This document shows, one piece after another, positions 1 through 12,700 of a stretch of 64,000 nt of DNA. The position numbers and the translations under genes are program-made. Origin of the DNA: Dermatophagoides farinae (Eukaryota > Arthropoda > Arachnida > Sarcoptiformes > Pyroglyphidae). Below the pieces are notes generated by a model that made no database searches, had not been told where the DNA came from, and worked only from the letters and a program-made list of their open reading frames with translations. Position 1 is the stretch's first letter. Each line of letters starts with the position of its first letter. The stretch lies in the NCBI RefSeq assembly GCF_024713945.1, contig NC_134678.1, forward strand, positions 6,572,001-6,636,000, given 5' to 3'.

Positions 1-15
1 TAATCACCTTCATAA

Positions 16-538
16 TCTATGTTAGTTTAAAATGATTCATTTTTTTTATAAAAACAAAACTCATACTCATCTGTTGTTTTGTTCCATTATTTTTTCTTTG
101 CTTACCTGATTGTCCATCATCATCACGTGGATTATTGCGTACAACATCCATTGGAATCGGTGGATAACCATGACGATTACCAGGATCATCTAATGTCCAT
201 GGATCATAACTATTGTAGAAATTTCTACTTTCTGATGAATTTAGATTCAATTCTTTTGCTGTTGTTGTTGTTGTTGTTGCTGTTGGTATGATAACACTTT
301 CTTCGCTATCATTATTAATATTGTTTGGCAAATATTGATGAAAATATACTGTTGATGTTGCAATTGATGATGAAGAATTATTATTATCATTATTATTGTC
401 ACTATGTAATATTAATGTATTATTATTATGTGTTGTTCGTAATGCTAATGGTGGAATGGATGCATCGATTGTTCCAATGAAAAATGTTGATGGAACACTG
501 ACCATCATCATCATCATTAGAATTGATATCACAAACAT
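16..538 (-). CDS. Secreted low-complexity protein, 5' part (runs off left edge)
   Basis: Unrecognised protein. The first coding exon is 106-538 on the minus strand, 144 codons plus one base. It starts with a hydrophobic Met-rich segment (about residues 1-20) that looks like a signal peptide. Asn, Ser and Thr runs follow (about 38-100), then a more ordered stretch near the exon end with DPWTLDDP, YPPIPMDVVRNNPRD and an acidic tail. The exon ends CAG/GTAAG, a strong splice donor at 105/106. A candidate acceptor (ACTAACATAG) at 17-18 would give an 89-nt intron and restart in frame at 16 with D-Y-E-G-D, so the gene continues left of the window. A short VR-x-NPRD motif recurs in the next minus-strand gene (4532-6556). 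The start is the only Met preceding the hydrophobic segment. Function is unknown; secretion is inferred from the N-terminus alone. Confidence 0.55.
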
Positions 539-660
539 TTTGATAATTTAATTAATTAATTTTTTTTTCTCTCTAAATTATCTGTAATGAAATTTGTTGT
601 TCAGAAAAATTCTGTTGAATTTTCAACAAAATTCTATGAAAAAGAAGAAATAATATACAA

Positions 661-680
661 ACACACACACACACACACAC
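661..680. repeat. (AC)10 microsatellite
   Basis: Perfect dinucleotide run read directly from the sequence. Confidence 0.95.
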
Positions 681-3600
681 TGATTATTCAATATGACAAA
701 CAAATGACAATAGATTCTTGATTGTGGCCATATGAAACAACAATGATGTTTTTCATTTTGTCGATTTTTTTTTAGTTACTGTACAACAACAATGAAAATC
801 AAATTATTCAACACAAAAGCAACAAACGAAAACATGTACGATATCAGATTGATGAAACTTTTACCTTCAACTGATTAATCTGTTGATCTTTTTATACCTG
901 ATCAATCTACCAATCATCTATCATTTTTGTTTTCTCCACCAGATGAACAAAAAAAAAAAAACAACCGAACACCTCTCTTTCTCTCTCACTTTCAATATCT
1001 TTTTCACTTTCTTTAATCTCTTTTTTTTCTGAATCACAGCTGTCAATATTTTATTTTATTTTTTCTTTGTCTAGAAATCTTCAATTTTTTTTTTTTTTTT
1101 TTGGTTTTGTTCACAAATCGATCTGGAAATAAATCTGGAACAAATCCGATCGCTAAAAAAAAAATTCCAATACGACCCGATAAAATATCAATTGATAGTA
1201 CTAGGAAGGAGCCATTGATGTCATTTCTGTTGATAATGATGACAACAGGTGAAACAACACCTTGACGAGACGATTATTTTTTTTCTTTATCATCTTATGT
1301 TTGTTTGTCTCGGTACAGTGTATGTTGATAAGAAAAAAAAGCATAAGAAAGAAAGAATTAAAATCGTAGTTTGGGATTGTGGAGACAATTGGTGACATTG
1401 CGCTTCGACCTGTATACGATAATAATAATAACAAAAAAATTGATTTAATCATTTTTCATGGAATTCAATTCGTATCATTATTATCGATATTATTATATTA
1501 CCATATAACACACAGTTCATGACATAAAATATGGCTGCTTGTCAATGAAAAAATTGTAATAACCAATTGTAATTATCAATTTAACAAAATGAGAATTGAA
1601 ATTGATAATGGAATGCCAATTATCTGGATAACAATTTTTTTTCGTTCGTTCGTTCGTTTGTTCGTTTGTTTGTAACATTGTAAATAAATTTAGTACACAG
1701 TAACAACAATTATTATTCCGTTTTAAACTTGAATGAACTTTTTTTTTGTTCTTTGTTTTGTTTACCGAGAAAAAAACGAAAAAAAGAAAGTGAAAAACAA
1801 ACCAAATTGGCAATAATTGTGTGATCTAAATTAATGTGGATGTGTGAAAAAAAACAATTAGATGAATCGAATGATATTTTTTTTCTTGAGAATGAAAAAT
1901 TTCCAAATTTGTGATGTGACCATGGTCCAGTCAAGATATATTTTTTTATTTCGTTCTGCCTGTGTTTGTCCACGGAAATCATTAATCATCCATTTGACAT
2001 GGTTCTTCTTGAAAATTTTTTCTGTTTATTTGTTCTTCTGTATATTGTTTTATGATGATGTACTGTCGATTGTGTTTGTTATCATCGTGTTTTTTTTGTT
2101 GTTGTTATGAGAAGAATTTTTTTTTATTCTGTTTTTTTTTGTTTCTAGAATTTCGTCTTTATTTTTTTTTCTTACATTATTATTTCTCATTCATTCATTC
2201 ACCGTACTGAAAAGAAAAGAATCTCAAGTATGAGAGAGAGAGAGAAAAAAACCTAAGTGTTTAAACAAAGTTGATCTATGGATTTATCGTAAAAAGGATC
2301 TAAACTTGAAACGATAACCAATATATATATATAGATGATGTTTGAATGTTGTACTTTTTTTTCTTTTCTGATGTGGTAGAAGAATATTCGTTCTTCTGTG
2401 TGTGTGTGTTTGTGTAAAGATAAAGACGGATAGTGTCTATAGGGAATTTCGAATAAAAAAGAAAAATTCGTTCATATATTTTTCAACTGGTTTATCATCA
2501 TTTCCATTAAGAAGATAATCAGATTCCACCTTTTTTTTCGTATTTTCGATGCTAGGTAATTTTTTTTTTTTTATTTGATTGAAAATTGTAATTTCAGTGG
2601 CAGAAAAAAAAGAAAAATTCATGTCATAATCATGCATCAATATTCAATTAGAATGGAGAATTCATGGTGATGTTTCAACGAGACAATTGTCGTTATTCGT
2701 ACCGCAAAAAAAAAACAAAATGAGACTTAGCACGTCGGAACAAAAAAAAACAATGATCAATAATCATAAACAATTCAACAACATGAAAAACTAAATTGAT
2801 GGGAGGAGGAAGAACAAAATGAAAAAAAACAATACAACGAAACGCGTCAACGAAAGAAAAATTTAATATCACTTTAAACTATTGAACACACCGACAAAAG
2901 AAAAAACCAAAAACAAGTTTCAAAATGGATAAAGTTAAAATCCTTTTTTTTTCGTCATCCTTATTCCCACAACAACAACAACAACTTCGAACCTCAAAGT
3001 AGTAAAAAAAAAATCAATCCATCCGTCATGCACTAAATGTCGATCGATCGATCGGTCGGTGTTTGTGTATATTGTTTTTATTATGGCGCCCGACAAACAC
3101 ATTTACAGAAGAAACGAAAACGAACCGATTTGAAAAGAACAAAATCCATTTTGTCGTTTGTGTGTGTGTGTGTACGTGTGTGTTTTGTGGAATATCGAAA
3201 CCTAATTGATTGATTGTTCATTGATTGTACGTTTTTTTTTGTATTTTGTTTCTTGTTGTTGTCATAATTACAAGAAAATTTTATTTTCCTCATAAACTTT
3301 AATGTGATATTTATTATTCAAAAAAAAAAACGAAACAAACCTACACACTCACACACAATGATTATACGCGTGTTTTTTTGCTGAAGAATGGGAGGTGTTT
3401 TTTTTTTGTTGTTCAAAAAGATAATTATCAAATACAATGCATATAATTTTTTCTATTGTAATTTTGTTCTTTGAGGTTCATTAACACCCACACATTCACA
3501 CACACACACAAAATTTTGTTTTTGCTATCTCTTTTTCATCATTTGGCACATCTTGGTTCAATCAAAAGTATTATTATTAGGAAAAAATCTGTTACTGCTG

Positions 3601-4493
3601 CTGCTAATGCATCCGAATGAAAAAAAAAATAGTAAAAAAAAAAATTTGGTAACCAAGAGTTTCCGGAAAAAAAATATATAATGCAGCCAATTAATTCAGC
3701 CCGATTCTAAAATAGGATGTTTGGGCCCAAGGGGAGGTAATTATAGTATTTTTTTTTGTGTTGCTGTACAAAACTTTTTTCATTCATTCATTTATTTAGC
3801 TCATACATTAAATATAGCTATAGCTAAAAATGTCATTCAATGTGTTACTACTAATATTAATCGTGAATTGATAGAATAGTGAATAATTATGAAGAATGAA
3901 TAAATTGACAAAATATATCGAAGAAGAAAAAAAAGTTTCCTTTGTTTCACTCTCACACACAGACCCATCCGTGGCAATTCTATGTTGTTTCATTATCATA
4001 TATGATGATGAAATAATTATTCTTTTCATCACCACCATTGTGTGTGTTTTTTTGGATTTTTTTCTATTCGTTGTTTGAATAGCAAAAGATAACATACACA
4101 CATAGTGACATTTCATATTCTATGTGAATACAATTGAGAAAAATTAATTAAATATTGTGAAGCCTTCGATTAATATTTGCTATAATAAAGATGCTAATAA
4201 TGATGATTATGATGGGCAACAGTAACAGCAACAGCGAAAAAATAGAGGTAGCGTTTTTTTTTACTGTCACAACAACAACAATACAGGTGAAAGTAATTTG
4301 TTTTTGTATGTCAAATTTTCATTTTTTTTCAAAAAAATTTTGTTTTAATGGAATTTGTTTTTGTTTTCAAAAATTTCAATAATAATAATGATGATGATGA
4401 TTATTATTAAAAACATTAATTTATAATCACTGTGTATGTATGTGTGTGTTTGCGTATGTTTTTTTTTGCATTTGATTCTTGTTATGTTGGATT

Positions 4494-4499
4494 TTTATT
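4494..4499 (-). terminator. Polyadenylation hexamer (AATAAA)
   Basis: TTTATT on the plus strand, 33 nt downstream of the 4532 stop codon on the minus strand. Its position fits a poly-A signal for the secreted acidic protein gene. Confidence 0.5.
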
Positions 4500-4531
4500 A
4501 AGTAATTACTGAACACTTGATTCGTCATTAT

Positions 4532-6556
4532 TTATTGATCAATGTTATAATTGACAATTTTGAAAAATTTTTTCGTTTGACTTGATTTTGAATGATTTTG
4601 TTCACGATTTTTTTTCTTTTTATATTGTGGATTATTATTGATTTCATTGTTATTATTATGACGATGTGGATGATGATGATGATGTGGATTATAATTATTA
4701 TTTCCAATGAAATTTTTATTTGATGACGTTGTTGGTATACGATGAACAATATTTTCACGATGTCGTTCGGAATCATTATTGTTATTTTTCGATACCAATT
4801 CTGGTGAATCAGATGTATATTGATGGTGATAAAAATTTATGATCGGTTTTGTTACAGGATCATTTGTATAAGAAGACGAAGAAGAACTGGATTCTGGTGG
4901 CATTGGTAATGGAGCTAGTGATGGTATTCCCATTTTATTCCATACTGGCCATTTGGGTATTGGTCGTTGAAATTTTTCCAATTTTTTATAATTATTTTCA
5001 TCATCATTATTGCTAGTATTATTGTCATCGACATCATCATCATCATCACCACCGCCACCTTCATTATCGTTTCGATTTTTGGCTGTTTGTTCATCATCAA
5101 AATCTTCATCATCATCAACATCATCATCGGAATCCAATGACCATGGTGAACTATCCGGTTCCTCGTCATCGATATCATCATCATTATAAAGTTCATGAAA
5201 TGATGTTTGTTGTGATGATTTAGTTTTTTTATTCTTAATGCTAATCTTTTGTGGCATATTATCAGATGATGTTGCCATGAATGGTTCATCGATTGTTTTT
5301 GAATTTTTATTCAGTGTATTGTTGTTTTTATCACGTGGATTTTTTCGTACATAAAGTACAATATATTTTTCAATTTTTTTATTTTGACGTTTTTGTCTTG
5401 AATTTTCATCAAGATTATCATCATCACCATCATCATCATCATCATTCGTTGTTACTGTTTCATAAATAGTTCTACGTTTTGGACGATTCATTGTCGATGA
5501 CATTGGATAAATTGTACGTCGCCAATATACTTTTGCTACCATTGGTTGTCCTCGATTCAATGGTGGTAACACGGGAAATTCGGATAATTTTCCAGCATAT
5601 GCTTTTCTTCCTACACGAGCTATAGTATGATATAAACATGAAAATAAATTATGAAAGAATTTTTCATTCATATTTTAGAACTTACCTTTATTTCGATTTG
5701 ATCGATGTCTAGGAATTTCATGATGATAATGATTACGATGATGATGAGGATCATCTTCGACAATAGATTCAGCTGGCAATATACGTTTCTTTGCTCTTTG
5801 TAACATATATTTCGGTGGCCGAAATAGTCGAAAACGTCGACCTTTATAAATGATGGTCTCCGGTGGCGGTACATTTGTTGGTGGACGTTTAACTTCAATA
5901 ATATTTACCACTTGTTTTCGATTATCAATCAAATTAATTAAATCTTCATCATCATCATCATCATCGTTAGAATCATCGTGTTGATTTTGTCGAAATCGAA
6001 TACGTTTTTCTTTGTTTTTAAAATATTGATCAATATCTCGTTCTAAATGATATTCATCATCATCACCATTGTTATGATTACGATCGCTATAAATAATTTT
6101 CGGTTTATTTGTCAGAATTTTAATAGCTGAAGAATTCGGATCAATTGGCTGTTCGTCATAGAATACCATCGATGATAATACTAAAGAATTATTTTTATAA
6201 TCATTGGCTTCACTTATAGATAATGATGGATGATGATGTTGCTGATAGACGACCGTTGGTGGTGATGTAATATTTGTTTTTGATTCCAATGCTGTTGATA
6301 TGATTGCCGGTGATGACACTGTTGCAGTAACATCTGTTTGATTGTTTACATCTGTTGTATGTGCTGCTGGCAATGATGAATCGGTGACATTTGTCGACAA
6401 TGATGATGATGATGATGACGATGATGTGGTTTCAATGATTGTTATCCTCGATAATGCAACAATGAATAAGATTAAAAATTGAATAATCATTATGAATCTG
6501 GCCATTGTTATCCACGTTTTTATCATCGAATAATCATACAGACATTTCGATTTCAA
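4532..6556 (-). CDS. Secreted acidic/basic low-complexity protein, two exons
   Basis: Unrecognised protein of about 652 aa. Exon 1 is 5686-6556 and exon 2 is 4532-5619. The 66-nt intron has donor AAAG/GTAAGT and acceptor CTATAG. Joining restores one frame across the junction (RNKA/RVGRKAY). The N-terminus carries a hydrophobic segment (about residues 18-38, MARFIMIIQFLILFIVALSR), so Met18 may be the true start of a signal peptide; Met1 and Met11 are alternatives. Then come Ser/Thr-rich, Asp-rich and a basic stretch (PPTNVPPPETIIYKGRRFRL) before the intron. The second exon has a conserved-looking core (GKLSEFPVLPPLNRGQPMVA), long Asp runs, and a His/Asn tail. A minus-strand AATAAA lies about 35 nt past the stop. 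It might be an extracellular matrix or cuticle-associated protein, but nothing in the sequence proves that. It shares a VRxNPRD motif with the gene at the left edge. Confidence 0.65.
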
Positions 6557-7569
6557 TAATAAAATCGTATCATTTCAATATTATATATTTTTTTCTGTGC
6601 GATTATAATTTGCAAAAAAAAACCTTGAAAAAAATGTCGTTGATGATTTGTTTTGTGTTTCGTTTAGAATAACTCGTTCTGGATATGAAATGATGAGAAA
6701 ATGATTTTTTTTTCTTTCTTTTCATTTAGTTCAAAATTTAGTTTTTGAATTTTAAAATGAACAATGAATGAGAGAAGATGGATAAAAATATCAAAAAAAA
6801 AAAAAAAAAAAAATGTTCGAACGATTGGAATTTATATGGGAAATCGATGAGATTGATGATGAAGAAGAAGACTTGAGATACTGTTATGACGGGTATCTGC
6901 AGCAATCTATCCGAAAAATGAGAATGGCAATGTGCAATGATATAAATGTTCTATATCATTCAAACAAATCAATATCACACACAAACTTCTCACACTCATA
7001 CAATAAACGAATGTTTTTTTTTGAATTATTTCAACGAAAAAAAAAATTTTTTTTTTTTAATTTCAACAATTCGTTACATGAAGAACTTTTCAAATGTGAA
7101 AATCAGGAAAAAATCAACCGCCCGTAACTTATTGGCGTCGATATCGCCAATTTTTTTTTCGCTATTTCGTCCTGTCCACATCGAACGTATTGCGGTTTTT
7201 TTTGTTTTGTTTTGTTACATGTTGTTCAATCGTCAATCATCAACAACTTTTTTCCACTTAGTTTCTTACAATATTGTTAGGCAATTTCAATAAAAGTAAA
7301 TTAGCTTTATGGTAAAAAAAAACTAATACTAATAAAAAAAAACAAATCGATCGATATACATTTTCGAATGATAATAACGAATTTACGTTCACAATTTACG
7401 TCGTATACGATGAATGTGAATGATAAACGAACAAAATAGATGAAAAAAAATGACCTCAATTGAAGAAAAACTGAACAAAAACGCGAGCGACGACAATATC
7501 TCTCTTCAATAATGTTTCAAGAATTTAGATTAAAATAATTTTTTTTTTATTGACAATTTTCAGATTCAT
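6557..7569. other. Intergenic region
   Basis: One kilobase between the 5' end of the acidic secreted-protein gene and the 3' end of GLE1. It contains poly-A and poly-T runs and a 104-codon plus-strand frame (6813-7127) starting directly after a poly-A run. That frame has a plausible acidic beginning but degenerates into Phe/Lys homopolymer codons, so I do not call it. The GLE1 poly-A signal sits at 7546-7551. Confidence 0.55.
7546..7551 (-). terminator. Polyadenylation hexamer for GLE1
   Basis: AATAAA on the minus strand, 18 nt past the GLE1 stop, implying a very short 3' UTR. Confidence 0.55.
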
Positions 7570-9783
7570 TTATCGTTTAGACATAAAAATATAAGATTTT
7601 GTAAAAAAATAATTCGGAACTAAACCATTTGGTGCTAAATTTTTTGCTATAGTATCGAATCCAATCGATTGTTGTTGTTGGTGTTGTTGCATTCGAGATA
7701 ATTTTCTATTCATATCCTGTAATAATGATTTTAATTTCATCAATGTTTGTCTTTCTTCTTTTTTTGTAATTGTTTCGATTCGTTGAATAAAATCTGATTG
7801 TATATAATAAAATAATTTAAAAAATTGTCTGCCATATGTTGATAGCATTTTATGTGCTGACATTGAAAGAAAAGCATCCAAAAGTAATGCAGTAATCTGA
7901 TCGGCTGGTTGATCATTTAAAATCATTGCCAACCATCGCCAACCAAAATGAATGTTTCGTGGATGTTCTTCCATTGGCATATTACATTGTATGATTGATG
8001 AATATAATTCCATCAGTGAAAACATTCTTGATTGAAATGATTCTTCTGATTCTAGTTGGCCATTTTTATCGAATTGATAGCCAAGAACAATGGTGTATTC
8101 AGTATCATTTTGGTTATTTGTTCTTGTTGGAAAATATGGTATCACATATGGACAAGAAAGATAAAGATGAGCAAGAAATATATCGCCAAACATTGATACA
8201 TTTGCCCATAATATCACAATAACTGGAGCCAATTTTAAAGAAATATTTTGCTGTTTACTAGCCACAAGCTAGTCAATGAAAAAAAATAAGGAATGGCAAA
8301 GTTAATCATTAGGAATAAGAAAATTAAAAACACTCACCAATATAATTTTTACAGTTGTGGTGATTGCAAAATGATATGAATAATCAGCATCGCTAATTGA
8401 AATTTTTTTCCCTTTATGTTCGAACCATTTTTGTCCAAAAAGATTGAGTAATCTGGATACTTTTTCACGTAAATGTTCGATAGAGATATTACAAATGCTA
8501 TTTATTATACTACGAACATAGAGCTGTAATGCAGTACGTAATGGTTTTTTTGATTCATTATCCTGAAATTGTTGACATAAATTTTCAAACTTGATCAATT
8601 TTGATTGATAATCAATGTATAGATCTCGAGATGTTTTGAATTTATTTTTTACAACATTTTCTTGTTCATTCATCACTGTTTGCATCATTGAGTCATTAAT
8701 GTTGTTACTTGATTGAATTGAAATTGGCTTTTCGGAAGTTAAATTCGATGATGATGATGTTGAATTTTTCTGAGCAATTTCATCTTGCCGACGTTTTAAT
8801 TCAGCAAATTGAATGGAAAATTTTTCATTAATTTTAAGAAACTCGCCAAGTTTATCTTCACAAAATTTTCTATCCTCATCGGTGTATTCGTTTTTGGATA
8901 AAAGTAAAACCTCTATATCTTGTTCTAATAATTTAGCCACATTTCGTTGGTGATTTAAATCATCATCATCGGGAAATTCTTTTAGACGTTCGTCGAATAT
9001 CCGGACAGATTGATCAATTTTTTCCTTAGAAGTAGTTAGCCATAATTTTAATTCATTTTGTTGTTGTTGTTTACGTTCTTTTTCTTTCAATAATAATTTA
9101 TGTTTCTCTTCAATTTCTCTCAATTTTAGATTCCGTTTTCTAGTTCCCATTGTATCATCACCGGATAATGATTGTGGTTTTGTTGAACTTTCCAATTCAA
9201 TTTCAAGTTGTTGAATTTCATCATCATATTTTTTCTGAAATCTCATTGATTCAAGTAGATATTTTTTCTGTATCATTCGCATTTGATCTTCATATTTTTT
9301 CATTATTGATTCATTTTTTTCATTCCATTCACGTTGTCGTTCCTCTAATCGTTGTATTACTTCAATTTTCTTTTGTTTTTCATAATTTTTCAGTTCAATA
9401 TCGGTTATTGAAAAATTTGGATCATTGGATTTTTCATCCAAATCATCATTATCATTATCAGTGATTAAATTATCCAGCGTATCATCGATAACTTTTTCAT
9501 GATTATTAATGCCATTCAGATTAGATTTAACGGTTGGCATCATCAATGAATGAGACACTTTCGATAATGGTGAATGAATTTTCATCGATGGTGATAAACT
9601 CAAGGTGGCCAAATTTTGTTTAACCGAATTGACAATTTCCTAAATTTTTTTTGTTTGAAGATAATTTAGTAAAGAATTAAAAATCATTAGACCTACCTCG
9701 GTACGTCCTTCTTCTTTCCAATTACAATCATATTTTAATTGACCTTTTTTCGTTTGCTTTAATGCTTCAACAATCGTCGACAT
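7570..9783 (-). CDS. GLE1: GLE1, mRNA export factor of the nuclear pore
   Basis: Three exons: 9697-9783, 8338-9639 and 7570-8268, all minus, joined in frame to about 695 aa (human GLE1 is about 698). Introns are 57 nt (CGAG/GTAGG to TTTAG) and 69 nt (TTG/GTGAGTG to CTAG). Residues 1-29 come from the short first exon (MSTIVEALKQTKKGQ). Residues about 110-330 are a charged coiled coil with many Glu, Lys and Gln. From about 360 to the end lies the helical GLE1 domain, marked by FGDIFLAHLYLSCPYVIPYF and HPRNIHFGWRWLAMIL, close to the vertebrate protein. In known biology GLE1, with inositol hexakisphosphate, activates the DEAD-box ATPase DDX19/Dbp5 at the cytoplasmic face of the pore to release exported mRNPs. 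The start ATG follows directly on the first exon and gives the expected N-terminus. Identification is secure; exon boundaries are inferred from splice consensus and frame. Confidence 0.93.
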
Positions 9784-12700
9784 GGTGTTTTATTGTTTTT
9801 CCATTATCATTATTATCACAATGGATTCTAAAAGGCGGCATTTTTTTTCCATCAATCAGCTGATGTGAGTCGAAAAATTTTTTTTTTAAATTCTGGAACG
9901 TATTATATGAATGGCAATTGAAAAGGAATATTTGAAATTTTTTTTCAAAAACTCGCGCTTCTAACGAAAAAACATGCTGAATACAATGAACAACTTTGAC
10001 ATTTTAATAATGATAATAATAATAATAATCCTTTCCAATGTAATGAAATTTGAATTCAACCATGGCGAAAACAACAACGACAAAGAATATTAATTCAGCC
10101 GGAAAAAAATTTCTATAAATATCCGGAAAGGATAAGTAAATGTTTTTTTGGCTAAAATTAAATCATCAACATCGTATATGAATATCATTTAGTGATGAGA
10201 AAAAAACAAACAAACAAACAAACGACATGCATGTAAACCGTAACATTAAGTTAAGACATTTATGAATCCGTTTATGAAGAATGATTTTTTTTTCTGTTGA
10301 AGCTATTTTTAAAACATGAAAAACCATGGATTCATGTTTCATATCAATTTCGTTATTACTATAATGGTAGTACTATAGATGTAGTTTGTCGACCGTAAGA
10401 CAATTGGCGAACAGAACAGAACAGAAAAGAAAATCAAACACATGAATCTTTTGGATTTTGTTTGTGTGAATTTGATTTATCCATTACAGTGCAATATTTT
10501 TTTTTTTACTATCCAAATACTATCCAAAAAAAAAACAACAAGTTAAACACAAATGATTGATTGATTAATAATAATCATTATTATTATTACTGGGAATAAA
10601 TATTTCAATCGATTAGTTGATTTATATTATATCGAATTATCTTTCTTCTGTAAGGTTTTTTCCTCATCATATATAGAAAAAATGCTGGAGGCTGTAACCA
10701 AAAAAAAAAAAAAAAAAAAATGCAGACACACACCATACATTCAAACCACACAAGTCATATAAGCCACACATGTGTGCTTCTATACAATCATAAATGTACT
10801 CACAATCAAATAACAACAAGAAGAAAAATTCACACAACATCGCTGTTGTCATGATGATGATGATCATCCAAAAAAAAAAAAACATCTAACCATGGCATGG
10901 CATGTGGCATGGAATACACACACACACACACACACACATGAGAGACATTCCACAATTGGTTTTTGAAGAACATTGGACACGTTAAATTTTTTTTTTATCT
11001 CACCAGAAAAGAAAATAAATATAATAAAATTGTATCTTTACAACAACAACAACAACGAGAAAAAAAACCCGTAAAGTTGCCAATTGTATTTTATCAAATT
11101 TTAATAATACTTTTATATATTTGATTTCTTTTAAATAAAAAACCACCATTATCAACATTTTATCATTGGTAAAATTTTTGTATTTAACGAAAATTTATTT
11201 ATCAATGAAAAAAAAATTGATAATGATGATGATAATGGAATAATACACGAACATTTTCTTCTTCTTTTTTTTTGCATTTCTCTCACACTCTCTTAATCAT
11301 CATGTCTTGTATATGATCTTTTTTTTATTATCATCATCATCATCATCACATCATAATCATCGAAACACCACCAAAACCACTAGCAATTAAAATTGTTGTC
11401 GTCAATGACGAATCATCCGAGTTACATTTTTTTTTTGTTGTTTCTGTTTATTTGTTCTTTTTCATCATCACTTGTTGTTCTATGAAAGAAATTCATACAT
11501 TATTATACATTCAAGTGCCAAACTTTTCTGTACACACAAACAACAACAACAACAACAACAAGTGAGAGAATTTTGAATTGAAACAAACAATAATCCGATT
11601 TATTATAAACGAACGAATCAAAATTGACTAAAACAAAAACCGACAATAGCGACAACAATTCGTAAGTTGAATTTTTTTCTGTTTTTTTTTTTGTTGCCAT
11701 TGCGAATGATTCTTGAAATTCCATACCACATTCACAAAAAAAATGCTTGCTTCTATGGTTATAAATGAATTCTATTCTCATTCAATTGTGTTTTTCATAA
11801 AGAATAAATTAGTGATAATGATCAAATAATTCATCAATATTTCACTTGTTTTTTTCTGTCGAAAATTTATCATCATCATCATCATCATCGAATAGTGAGT
11901 ACATTTAGACTTTATTTTTTCAGGATACTTTTATGGCGATTGACAAAAAAAAAATTCTTTATTCAGAACCCCTGAATATTTTAAAGATCAAAGGTTGTCA
12001 TTCAATTGTATGGTCGTCTTTTTGTTAATATTCCATTTTTTTTTCTTCATGCCATGGCACCATATAAAATATATTGATGATGATGATCTTTTGATGATTT
12101 TTTTTTTTGAATGTGTATAAATTTTCTTTTGCAGTTGCGTATAATTATTATCATCACATTTTATCCGTTTGAATAGAGAGGAAAGAGAGACACAAACACG
12201 CATGAGACATGCTTTATTTGATTTCAAAAAAATGAAGCATGGTTTTTGAATGGCCAAAATGAATGGATGAAGAAAAAAAACACAAAAAGTAGTGGTATAT
12301 CATCTCATCAACATTATCATCAACATCGTGGTTAACTAAAATGATTTTTTTTTCTGGTTGTTCGAATTCGCCATGCTACTGTTGTGGCTGCTGCCGCTGC
12401 TGCTGACTTTTACTTACCTAAAAAAAATAGAGACAAAAAAAAATTGTGTCCAAATGCATGCGTTTTTTTTATATATGTCGATGTCGGAGTCTGCGGTTTA
12501 AAATGATTGACTTTTTTGCTCTCTAATGACAAAAAAAAACCACGGCGCTTGTCTATTTTATATACTGTAGCAGGAATCACATTCGAAGAGAAGAGGTCAA
12601 ATACAGAAAAAACACAAGAATAGAGATAGATAGTTTCTTCCAAGAATAAAGAATTTTTTTTTTGTTTCATCCAAAAAAAATATTGTGAACAGACGACCGG

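Larger units (their letters stand above)
539..4531. other. Intergenic, simple-sequence rich
   Basis: About 4 kb between two minus-strand secreted-protein genes. It holds poly-A/T tracts, a (CA)10 at 661-680, TTCG/TTTG repeats near 1641-1670 and TATATA runs near 2320. The open frames here (for example 1201-1452, 1517-1813 and 3808-4116, minus) are short, dominated by homopolymer codons and match nothing I recognise. A minus-strand AATAAA at 4494-4499 is probably the polyadenylation signal of the 4532-6556 gene. No RNA gene was recognised. Confidence 0.6.

Noticed and set aside
6813-7127. 104-codon plus-strand frame beginning MFERLEFIWEIDEIDDEEED
   Set aside because: The first 25 codons look plausible, but the frame then runs through poly-A and poly-T tracts giving Phe/Lys runs. 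No splice support or family resemblance.
12373-12432. CTG-rich frame encoding a signal-like Leu stretch
   Set aside because: Only about 20 codons before a stop; best explained as a short CTG/CCG repeat. A donor-like site exists only on the opposite strand.
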